A stretch of 17,762 nt of DNA, from the NCBI GenBank assembly GCA_041485385.1, contig JBGPJM010000091.1:1-17762 (forward strand), written 5' to 3'. Below are positions 1 to 7,300 of the stretch, one piece after another. The notes below the pieces were generated by a model, which saw nothing but the letters and a program-made list of their open reading frames with translations, was not told the origin of the DNA and searched no databases. The DNA comes from JBGPJM01 sp041485385 (GTDB lineage: Bacteria > Planctomycetota > Phycisphaerae > Phycisphaerales > UBA1924). Numbering within the stretch: position 1 is the first letter of the stretch; the number at the start of each line of letters is the position of its first letter. A program made the position numbers and the translations under genes.

Positions 1-680
1 CGAGCCTGACCAAGCTCAAGGGGCACAAGGGCCTGGTATGGTCCGCCGCGTTCAGCCCGGACGGCACGCGGGTCGTCACGGCGTCGGAGGACAAGACCGC
101 CGGGGTGTGGGACGCGGGCACGGGGGAGAGCGTGGCCGAACTCAAGGGGCACACGGGCCAGGTCCGCTCCGCCGCGTTCAGCCCGGACGGCACGCGGATC
201 GTCACGGCGTCGGATGACGGCACGGCGTGGGTGTGGGACGCGGCCACGGGGAAGAGCGTGGCTGAACTCAAGGGGCACACGGGCCGGGTCCGCTCCGCCG
301 CGTTCAGCCCAGACGGCACGCGGGTCGTCACGGCGTCGGATGACCAGACCGCCGAGGTGTGGGACGTGGCGACGGCGGCGAGCGTGGTCGAGCTCAAGGG
401 GCACACGAACGCGGTCACCTCCGCATCCTTCAGCCCGGACGGCACGCGGGTCGTCACGGCGTCGTTCGACAAGACCGCGCGGGTGTGGGACGCGGTCACT
501 GGGGCGAGCCTGGCCGAACTCAAGGGGCACACGAACGCGGTCACCTCCGCATCCTTCAGCCCGGACGGCACGCGGGTCGTCACGGCGTCGTGGGACAAGA
601 CGGCCCGAGTGTGGGACAGCGTGCCGTACCGCGAACGATTCGGGCGTATCGACGCATTGCGAAGGTCCCGGGGCCCTTGA
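1..680 (+). CDS. WD40 repeat protein, 3' part (5' end outside window)
   Basis: The reading frame is open from base 3 and ends at the TGA at 678-680, so the N-terminus lies outside the window. It encodes five consecutive 42-residue WD40 blades. Each has the pattern LKGHT..V.SA.FSPDGTRVVTAS.D.TA.VWD, with the GH near the start and the WD at the end of each blade. WD40 blades form beta-propellers used as protein-interaction scaffolds; in planctomycetes such arrays often follow a protein kinase or other effector domain, but none is visible here. The blades are nearly identical even at DNA level, which suggests recent tandem expansion. The last blade runs into VWDSVPYRERF and then a short arginine-rich end, which looks unnatural (see the out-of-frame tail at 681-792). 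The fold is certain; the cellular role and location are unknown. Confidence 0.88.
   Translation, partial: SLTKLKGHKGLVWSAAFSPDGTRVVTASEDKTAGVWDAGTGESVAELKGHTGQVRSAAFSPDGTRIVTASDDGTAWVWDAATGKSVAELKGHTGRVRSAAFSPDGTRVVTASDDQTAEVWDVATAASVVELKGHTNAVTSASFSPDGTRVVTASFDKTARVWDAVTGASLAELKGHTNAVTSASFSPDGTRVVTASWDKTARVWDSVPYRERFGRIDALRRSRGP
15..644 (+). repeat. Five tandem 126-bp repeats encoding WD40 blades
   Basis: The word CTCAAGGGGCACA recurs at 15, 141, 267, 393 and 519, exactly 126 bp apart (42 codons). The copies starting at 393 and 519 are identical for about the first 80 bp and diverge only near the blade end. The repeats lie wholly inside the WD40 gene and keep its frame, so copy number can change without breaking the protein. 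Confidence 0.92.
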
Positions 681-792
681 ACTCGAAGACAAGGCCGAGC
701 CCGGCAAGGGCTACGGCCAGAAGGCCGCGGAGTGGCGCGCCAAGCTCGACGACTTCAACCGCAGGTGCGCCGAGCAGGACAAGGCCCCGTGA
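681..792 (+). other. Out-of-frame continuation of the WD40 gene (possible frameshift)
   Basis: Directly after the WD40 stop, the next reading frame is open to a TGA at 790-792 and encodes a plausible hydrophilic helical tail (ELEDKAEPGKGYGQKAAEW, then RAKLDDFNRRCAEQDKAP). This has normal protein composition, unlike the arginine/serine/proline-rich shadow upstream in the same frame. Removing one G from the GGGG run at 670-673 would fuse it to the propeller. It could be a sequencing or assembly indel, a genuine mutation, or programmed slippage; the sequence alone cannot decide. Confidence 0.45.
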
Positions 793-930
793 CGCGCCGG
801 CCCGGGCATGACAACTCCGTGTAAGACGCTCCCCTCCCGCGCCATGACTCCTTTGAGCACACCGACTTCTCCGGGGCCACGAAACCCCGGGCCGGTGGGC
901 CCCGCACCCACACTCGAGAAGGAGTCAATC

Positions 931-1299
931 ATGTTCGCCAGCACCAAGCCGTTCCGTCCGTCCCGAACCCTGGCCGCCGCACTCGCCCTCCTCCTCCTGC
1001 CCGCCGCGGCCCTCGCCGTCGCGCTCACCGCGTGGACGTACGACCCCACCAAGCACGACATCTACTACCAGTTCAGCACCGACGTGGGCATCGATGCGTG
1101 GAGGAGCGACGTCATCCACGCCGGCGCGGTGGTCGCGGGGCCGACCGTCTGGGACCCGCCCGGGCTGGTGACGGGCGGGGCGGGCGAGCACCACGGGCTC
1201 GCCGCGGGGACCAACTACATCCTCCGCTTCTACGTTCGACCGGCGCCCGGCGCCGGGTGGGTATGGCTGAGGAGCCAGGCGTTCACGACGGACCCGTGA
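931..1299 (+). CDS. Small secreted protein of unknown function (122 aa)
   Basis: The ATG at 931 is preceded by GAGAAGGAG at 916-924, a good Shine-Dalgarno at normal spacing, so I prefer it to in-frame starts upstream from 808. Residues 1-29 form a clear Sec signal peptide: basic start, hydrophobic LAAALALLLLPAAALA, and cleavage likely after the Ala-Leu-Ala ending at residue 29. The mature part of about 93 residues is rich in Trp, Tyr and Gly, has no cysteine and shows no motif I recognise; its alternating pattern suggests a compact beta domain. A terminator follows at 1339-1369, so the gene is probably monocistronic. It is likely exported to the periplasm or outside the cell. The gene is well supported; its function is unknown. 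Confidence 0.75.
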   Translation: MFASTKPFRPSRTLAAALALLLLPAAALAVALTAWTYDPTKHDIYYQFSTDVGIDAWRSDVIHAGAVVAGPTVWDPPGLVTGGAGEHHGLAAGTNYILRFYVRPAPGAGWVWLRSQAFTTDP

Positions 1300-1338
1300 G
1301 CGAACCGTCGGCCGCGATGCCAACGCAGCTCCCCGAAC

Positions 1339-1369
1339 GCCGATCGGCCCCGCGCCGGTCGGCTTCTTT
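1339..1369 (+). terminator. Intrinsic terminator after the small secreted-protein gene
   Basis: A 9-bp stem (GCCGATCGG at 1339-1347 with CCGGTCGGC at 1355-1363, one G-U wobble) with a 7-nt loop is followed by TTCTTT at 1364-1369. It lies 40 bp past the stop at 1299, on the correct strand. Confidence 0.7.
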
Positions 1370-1689
1370 CTGCGCGCCGAGAGAGAACCGTTCCGGTTGG
1401 AACACGTCCACGACCGCGCCCCACAACCCGCCGCATCGCCCCGTGTGAGACGTCGCCGCGGTGCGCGAGCGGCTCGTCACGGCCGCGGTCCGAGGCTCCT
1501 GTCCCGATCAATCGGCGGCCCACGGGAGTCATGGCCCGCGGCGGCTGATCCTGCATGCAGGATGCGCTCGCGGCACGAATGCGTGTAAGAAGTCACGGCG
1601 CCACGCCAACTCAGGTGTACGGCGTCGGTCGTCTGGCGGATGGTCCGCCGGGCGTCGGGACGCGGAGCATTTCCCCAAGGAGCTTCAAC
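1370..1689. other. Gene-free stretch upstream of the FG-GAP-like gene
   Basis: I see no gene here. The open frames have composition typical of GC-rich shadows and no start signals. It contains a 16-bp perfect palindrome, ATCCTGCATGCAGGAT, at 1548-1563, a short inverted repeat GTTCC/GGAAC at 1390-1403, and at its right end the ribosome-binding site of the next gene (AAGGAG at 1677-1682). The promoter of that gene should lie in this stretch, but I cannot point to convincing -35/-10 elements. Confidence 0.5.
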
Positions 1690-2796
1690 ATGTTCAGGAA
1701 CACCTTGAGAGCAGTGGTCGCAACGCTCGCCCTCGCCGCCGGCGCGAGCCAGGCCAGCGCGATCTGGCTGTGGAGCCAGGTCACCAGCGGCGTCGCCGGA
1801 GACGCGGGCACCTTCGGCAAGTCGGTGGACATCGACGGCGACCGCGCCATCGTCAGCGACGGCGCCCTCGGCGCGTATGTCTTCGAGCCAAACAGCGCCG
1901 GCACCGGATGGAACCGCGTCAACCTGAGTTCCCCGTACACCGAGGTCCGCGGCGTCGCGATCGCCGGGGACTACGCCTTCCTGGTCACGCAGAACGATCT
2001 GCGCATCTTCGAGCACCATTCGTTCGGCTGGCTCACGGACGCGACGTTCACGTTCGGCGCGTGGCAGTATGGGTACGGCGGCGTCGCCGCGGATGGGAAC
2101 TTCGTGGCGGTGTCGATGTACTCGCCGGTGTGGGGATGGTACGTGGACCTCTACCAGAGAGGGTCCGGCGGCTGGTCGTGTGTCCAGCGGCTCACGGCGC
2201 CCGGGGGCGAGAGCTACTTCGGCTACCGCGTCGACGTCGTCGACCTCCTCAACGTCGGCTTCGTGGGCGGTCCGCCCGACGAGCGTGCGCGGGTGATCGT
2301 CAGCAGTCCCTACTCGACCGCGACCGGTACGTACACCTCGGGTGGGAGCGTGTACGGGCGCGGAGCGGCGTACATCTACGACCTCGCGAACGGCGTGTGG
2401 ACACGCACCATGCTCGCGCCGCCGACCACTCCCGGGATCTGCGGATGGAACGTCGCGCTCACCAGCGGCCTGGCGTACGCCAGCGGGGCCAACGCGACCG
2501 GAGCCGCCGTGGTGTGGGCCTTCGAGAAGGGTTCCTCGGGTTGGGCGCCCCTCACGCCGATCACAATCCCGGGCGGCGGTTCGACGGCGGGGTACGGCGG
2601 CTCGCTCGCCGCGTCCGGCTCGCAGGTGCTGATCGGCATCCCGGGAGTGTCGTACCTCTACCAGCGCACCAGCACGAGCTGGAGCTGGGTCACCACGATG
2701 GCCTACGGCAACAGCGCGGCGCTCTCCGGGAATCGCGCGGTCGTGGGGTATGACTCGTCCGGGACCAGCGGCATCGTGAGGATCTACTCGAACTGA
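1690..2796 (+). CDS. Secreted FG-GAP-like beta-propeller protein (368 aa)
   Basis: The start at ATG 1690 is set by AAGGAG at 1677-1682 and by the signal peptide that begins there (MFRNTLRAVVATLALAAGA, likely cut after the Ala-Ser-Ala at 22-24). The in-frame opening from 1555 upstream is rejected. The mature protein consists of blades of the kind found in the FG-GAP/integrin-alpha-like family: a 'gy.vavdGd.aivs......a.vy...g..W......' pattern recurring about six times, for example around AIVSDGALGAYVFEPNSAG, GYGGVAADGNFVAVS, RVIVSSPY and GNRAVVGYDSSG. Each blade ends with a Trp-containing strand. It probably folds as an extracellular beta-propeller in adhesion or binding; no enzymatic residues are recognisable. 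It has no dockerin tail, unlike the proteases downstream. Fold call fairly confident, role unknown. Confidence 0.75.
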   Translation: MFRNTLRAVVATLALAAGASQASAIWLWSQVTSGVAGDAGTFGKSVDIDGDRAIVSDGALGAYVFEPNSAGTGWNRVNLSSPYTEVRGVAIAGDYAFLVTQNDLRIFEHHSFGWLTDATFTFGAWQYGYGGVAADGNFVAVSMYSPVWGWYVDLYQRGSGGWSCVQRLTAPGGESYFGYRVDVVDLLNVGFVGGPPDERARVIVSSPYSTATGTYTSGGSVYGRGAAYIYDLANGVWTRTMLAPPTTPGICGWNVALTSGLAYASGANATGAAVVWAFEKGSSGWAPLTPITIPGGGSTAGYGGSLAASGSQVLIGIPGVSYLYQRTSTSWSWVTTMAYGNSAALSGNRAVVGYDSSGTSGIVRIYSN

Positions 2797-2829
2797 CCTG
2801 CCGCGGCGTCCAGTTGAGCGTGCATCACG

Positions 2830-2863
2830 GGCCGGCGCGCACCCGTCTGGGGGCGCGCCGGCC
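2830..2863 (+). terminator. Strong GC hairpin after the FG-GAP-like gene
   Basis: A perfect 11-bp stem (GGCCGGCGCGC at 2830-2840 with GCGCGCCGGCC at 2853-2863) with a 12-nt loop lies 33 bp past the stop. It is followed by TCTCGCT rather than a true T-run, so it may be a weak or factor-assisted terminator, or simply an mRNA 3'-end-stabilising hairpin. Confidence 0.5.
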
Positions 2864-2993
2864 TCTCGCTGTGAACTGCTGCTGCGGCACGTTCGGTTGG
2901 CTTCGTCGGCCGCCTGACCGTCTTGTTTCTTGTTGACTGCCTGACCTGCCAGCTACCTTCCGCTCAAATAGCGTACCTGTCATAGAACCTGGC

Positions 2994-3021
2994 GTCGATC
3001 ACGCGCGCTGGCGCGATCGAC
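2994..3021. other. Interrupted inverted repeat upstream of the nucleotidyltransferase-like gene
   Basis: GTCGAT..CGCGC and GCGCGATCGAC form an 11-bp hairpin or dyad with a two-base bulge and a short centre. It lies 94 bp before the chosen start codon, where an operator could lie. Similar words are common in GC-rich DNA, so the functional call is weak. Confidence 0.25.
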
Positions 3022-3099
3022 CCGCTCGCCGCACTCGGGACAGGGATCAGCGATGCTTCCGGAGCCCCCGGGAACACGCGGCACACCGAGCCTCGTCGC

Positions 3100-3105
3100 T
3101 ACGAT
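3100..3105 (+). promoter_or_regulatory. Possible -10 element for a leaderless transcript
   Basis: TACGAT ends 10 nt before the ATG at 3116. With normal -10 to start-site spacing, transcription would begin only a few bases before the start codon, giving a leaderless or near-leaderless mRNA. This would explain the lack of a Shine-Dalgarno. No clear -35 is seen. Confidence 0.35.
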
Positions 3106-3115
3106 CCCCCGACCC

Positions 3116-3694
3116 ATGCCCCCCAACCTCCCCCACCCGTCCGACCCGCACCCGCCCTCCACCGGTGATTTTCCCGGCATGGCGGAGATGCTCGACCGTG
3201 CCCGGCGCGTGACCGTCGCCGCAAAGGCCCCGGTCGTCGGCGGCATAGCCGTGGCGCTGCACGGCTGGAGCCGCTTCACCCGCGACATCGACATCTACAG
3301 CGAGGATTTCCAGGCCACCCACAAGCTCCTGGAAAAGGCCGGGATCAAGTGGAACGCCTCGCGCCGCGAGCACACCATCGACGGTGCCGCGGTCCACCTC
3401 GTCGGCCCGGATTCGCTCGGCGGGCCCCCCAAGCGACTCAGCAAGATCCGCGGCGTCAAGGTCATCGGCCTGGCCGACCTCATCCGGGGCAAGCTGACCG
3501 TTGGGCTCAAGAGCATCAACCGGGCCAAGGACGTCGTGGACGTGATCGAGCTCATCCGCGCCATCCCCCTCAAGAAGGACTTCGCCTCCAAACTCCCCAC
3601 GGAGCTGCGCGCCCCCTTCAAGCAACTCGTCGATCAGGTCCACGGGCACCGCAGGACCACCCTCCCGACCCTCCGGTTCTGGGGCTTGGCCTAG
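3116..3694 (+). CDS. Nucleotidyltransferase-fold protein (AbiEii/MNT-like), 192 aa
   Basis: The recognisable core is VVGGIAVALHGWSRFTRDIDI: Gly42-Gly43, then HG, then Asp57-Ile-Asp59. This is the pattern of the polymerase-beta-like nucleotidyltransferase superfamily, where the GG loop binds nucleotide phosphate and the two Asp bind metal. The nearest groups I know are AbiEii-type toxins and related substrate-binding 'nucleotidyl transferase' proteins that transfer NMPs to protein or RNA. The C-terminal half (KVIGLADLIRGKLTVGLKS, then RAKDVVDVIELIRA) matches the helical region in these small family members. The usual AbiEi-like antitoxin or HEPN partner is not adjacent; both neighbours are secreted proteins. 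Start is uncertain: ATG 3116 fits a leaderless promoter, ATG 3053 has a weak AGGGA upstream, and ATG 3179 is possible. Superfamily call fairly sure; substrate unknown. Confidence 0.7.
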   Translation: MPPNLPHPSDPHPPSTGDFPGMAEMLDRARRVTVAAKAPVVGGIAVALHGWSRFTRDIDIYSEDFQATHKLLEKAGIKWNASRREHTIDGAAVHLVGPDSLGGPPKRLSKIRGVKVIGLADLIRGKLTVGLKSINRAKDVVDVIELIRAIPLKKDFASKLPTELRAPFKQLVDQVHGHRRTTLPTLRFWGLA

Positions 3695-4310
3695 CGCCGC
3701 TCGCCGGCGCCCGCCACACTTGGCGTAACTTGGGCGAGCCCCCCTGAACGGTGGAGCCAACTTGCGCGCGCAGAACAGGCGCGCCCGGCGCGCGCAAAAG
3801 CGCACACCTCGCAATTTTCTTCTCCTTGCGCCACAAGCACTTACGTCTTTTCGACCCCCGCTATTTCCCATTTTGGGCGCGCAAACAGGACCTACGGCCC
3901 ATAGGTAGAGGGACGTCGCGCGCGCTGCGACCGACAGGAAGGCCCGGTCCGACGCCGGTCCGACGCGCTGCCCAGGAGCACCCGAATTTCAGCACCTCGC
4001 CCAATCAGGCAAACATCACCGCAAGTGCTTTACACAAAGCAACTTGCAGCAACGCCGCCGCCGCGCCGACCCTCAAAAACCACCCAAAAACCCCGAGAAA
4101 CTCACCCCCCCCTCTTTCGCGAAAACACCCCGCCAAAAATCATAACTCAAGCTATTACAAGTACTTACGCAAAACACCTGCCCCGTTTTTCTCGACCTTT
4201 CCCCGCCTTTTCTCTGTTTTTCTCAAAAACTCTCGTCTTTTCTCAAAAACTCTCGTCGTTTCTCGTCCTTTCCCCCCAGCCCGGGCCGGCCAGCCAAGAG
4301 CACCGTTGCG
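3695..4310. other. Long gene-free region, partly AT-rich and polypyrimidine
   Basis: I find no believable gene. Open frames crossing it are compositionally odd or run antisense to the protease at 4373. Contents: an inverted repeat TTGCGCGCG/CGCGCGCAA (3762-3770 and 3789-3797); an 11-bp tandem duplication CCGGTCCGACG (3944-3954, 3955-3965); a stretch from about 3980 with much lower GC than its surroundings; and from about 4185 to 4277 a + strand made almost only of C and T with short A5 runs, containing the 20-bp tandem repeat at 4221-4260. It separates two convergent transcription units. Confidence 0.55.
4221..4260 (+). repeat. 20-bp direct repeat, two copies, in a polypyrimidine tract
   Basis: The unit TCTCAAAAACTCTCGTCTTT (4221-4240) is repeated at 4241-4260 with two mismatches near its end, and a partial third copy (TCTCGTCCTT) follows. 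Each unit contains the 13-base mirror-symmetric word TCTCAAAAACTCT. Confidence 0.7.
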
Positions 4311-4342
4311 AAAACCGCCCGGCCCCTCACGGGGCCGGGCGG
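4311..4342 (-). terminator. Intrinsic terminator of the dockerin-tailed protease gene
   Basis: A perfect 12-bp GC stem (CCGCCCGGCCCC at 4315-4326 with GGGGCCGGGCGG at 4331-4342) and a 4-base loop. Read on the - strand, the stem is followed directly by TTTT (4314 to 4311). It lies 30 bp beyond the stop of the protease at 4373. Confidence 0.85.
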
Positions 4343-4372
4343 CATCAATCCAAACAAGGACCCCCGCGCGTC

Positions 4373-7300
4373 TCAGCACCCGGCGAAGAAGCACGTCAGG
4401 AAGTCGAAGAAATCCTGGCTGTTGGTCGTCCCGTTGCCGTTGAAGTCCGCGTTCCCCGCAAAGAAGGACGTGAGGAAGTCGAAGAAGTCCTGGCTGTTGA
4501 GCACGCCGCTGTGGTTCCAGTCGCACGCGCACGGCGGTACGCACGAGGCCGGCAGCATCGAGAGGTCGGTCTCGGTGAAGGCCGGGTCCAGCCCCAGTCC
4601 GGCCGAGAGGCCCGTCAGGCCGCCCGTAGAGTTCATCGTCAGGTACGTCAGGCGGATGCGCCCGTCATAGAACAGCTCGATCTGGAACGTGTTGGTCTCG
4701 CCGCTCGCGTAATGCGGACAGTTGAGCCACGTGAACGCGGAGTGGTCGGCGAGCTGCCGCCATGTCAGCTGGCCCGCGGTCGGGTACAGATCGTCGAACA
4801 TCGCCGAGATGCGCGGCTGGCTGAAATGGGCGTCCAGCGTTTCCGTCCAGTTGTTGTCGGGGCTGTTGAAGGTGATGTAGCCGTTGCTGGTGACCCAGAA
4901 CGTCGAGTACGTCACGCCGTACAGCGACACCGTGTGCCCGGCCGACAGCGTCACCAGCGTCGCGATGTCGTCCCCCTGCGAGATCACCGTTCCGCCCGCC
5001 GGGTCCGTCGGCAGGGCCGACGCCGGCACGACGCAGGCGGTGTAGGAGTCCGGGCCGCCGCCGGGCACGAAAGTGATCTGCTTGTTGTCGAGGTCGTTGT
5101 CGGTCGTGAAGAGCTCGGTGAAGAAGTTCGGCGCCCGCAGCGTGGTAAACGTGAAGCACGCCCCGCCGTTGTTGTTGGTCGCGCTGTTCGCGGCCAGGTC
5201 CAATGCGTCGACGGCGAAGAAGTAGCCCGTTGCGTTCTGCAGGTTGGCCAGGTCGATCGTGTGCGTGGTCGCGTAGGCGGTGTCGGCCATGAAGGCGCCG
5301 AGAGTGCCGCAGGTGGTGCCGTAGCGGACCGTGGCGGTGGTCGGCTCGTCGGTGGTGAAGGTGATCCGGGCGGCCCGCGAGGTGATGTTCGTCACGGCCA
5401 CCCCCGAGATCACCGGCGCGGCGCAGTCGATGGTGGCCGTGTCGGTTACGGGCACGTTGGTGCCGCCGGCGCCGTTGTCGGCGTCGATGTACGTCAGCGT
5501 CAGCGTGTCGCCGGGGCTGACCTGGACGATGCCGGGGCCGTCCACCTGCGAGAGGGGCACGCTCCCCAGGAACGCCGCGGACTCGGGGGCCGTCTCGGTG
5601 AGCGTGACGACCTGGCCGGCGGTGTCGGTGGTGGAGGTGACCAGGACGTTGACGGTGTCGATGACGGAGTTGCTGGTGTTGAGGCCGCAATCGACGACGC
5701 GGAGGGAGGCCGAGGTGGCCGCGCAGCTGTAGCGGTCGCGGTCGAGGGCGGCCGAGCCGGCGTCGGCGCAGTTGATGAGCACGGGCGAGGCGACGGCGGA
5801 GAAGCGCTGGGGGCCCTGGGGGACGCTGGTGCCGCGGACCTCGACCAGCCAACCGCCGGGCTGCGGGTTGGCGACGAAGACCTGCTCGATGTTGTTGAGG
5901 TGATCCTCCTGGGTCTGGACGGCGGCGGCGCCGGGGTTGAGAGGGTTGAGGGTCCAGGGGTAGTGGCGCTGGCCGCTGGGGTCGTGAACGACGAGGTCGA
6001 GGTCGTTGACGAGGTTGGGGTTGACGTTGGCGACGCCGTGGTAGTCATCCCAGACGATGGTGGCCTTGAACTGCGTGTCGGTGGGGGCGACGACGACGAC
6101 GAAGGTGTACGACCCGCCCTGGGCGACCTGGTTCTCGACGTAGTTGTTGGAGCGGAGCTGGTCGATGATGGCCGGGGCGCGGATGGAGCCGAAGCCGGTC
6201 TTGTAGTCCGGGCCCACAGGGGCCTGAGGGGGGACGATGTCCACGGCGGTGTGGGCGAAGATCGCCTTGATGGTCGAGTTGAGCGGGTCGGGTCCGCCGC
6301 TGTGCAGGCTCCGCCAGTCCTGCATGAACAGGGCGGCGATGCCGGTCGTCGTGGGGCTGGCCATCGATGTGCCGCAGAGCGCCGTGTAGCCGCTGGCCCC
6401 GGCGCAGGAGGTGACGCCGGCATCACCGCCGTTCTGGCAGCCGGGGGCGCAGAAGTCGGGCTTGAGGCGCCCGTCGTCGGTGGGGCCCCAGCTGGTGAAG
6501 CTGGTGATGGAGTCGTCGTTGGAGTTGACCGCGCCGACGCAGACCTGGTTCTTGCCCGCCTGCGGCGGGGCGATCGAGTAGAAACCCAGCGAGCCGCCGT
6601 TGGGCTCGATGTTGCAGCGGGTGCCCTGGCGCTCGTTGCCGGCGGCCCAGATGGTGCGGAAGGGGACGCCGTTCTGGCCGTTGCGCTCGCCGCGGATGAG
6701 CGAGTCGAGCATCTCGTTGAAGAGGCCGTAATCTCCCTGCCAAGTGCAGTCCCAGCCGTTGGATTCGACGTTGGAGCCGACGGAGTTGTTGGCGATGTCC
6801 GCCCCCTGGTTGATCGCCGCGAGGTAGTCCGCCTCCGTATCGCCGACGATGTGGCGGAAGTATCCGGCCACGAAGCCGCCCACGGCGTACGAATAGAAGT
6901 GCGAGACGCCGGGCGCCATGCCGCGATGGACGTTCCCCGCCTCGCCCGCCCCCGTGCCGCCGATCGTGCCGGCGACGTGCGTCGAGTGCTGCAGGTTCGC
7001 GCTGCCGTCGCCGATGATGATCCGCCCCGCCAGACCGGGGTGCGAAGCGATGCTGCCGGCGTCGTACACCAGCACGTCGATCCCGGCGCCGCTGAGGTTG
7101 TACGGGGCCGCGTTCACGGTGTCGACGCCCGTGAGGGCCCGGTTCGAATCGTTGCACGTTCCGAAGGGCGGCAGCGCCGGCTCGATGTACCGGACCGCGT
7201 CGTCGGAGGCCAGCCGGTAGATCGCCGACAGGGGGATCTCCAGGTCCATCCCGCGGATCGTCTGGTACTCGTGGACGATCCGGGCCCCCAGGCCCAGGAC

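Noticed and set aside
15..644. CRISPR-like array
   Set aside because: The periodicity is 126 bp, entirely coding, with no repeat-spacer structure; it encodes WD40 blades.
869..889. CCGGGG/CCCCGG hairpin as terminator of the WD40 gene
   Set aside because: Only a 6-bp stem with no T-run after it, too weak in GC-rich DNA.
1461..2753. + strand 430-codon frame overlapping the FG-GAP-like gene
   Set aside because: Arg-rich shadow; the overlapping frame has a signal peptide, a Shine-Dalgarno and propeller-like repeats.
4221..4260. CRISPR or insertion-sequence end
   Set aside because: Only two adjacent 20-bp copies without spacers, and no transposase or terminal inverted repeats nearby.
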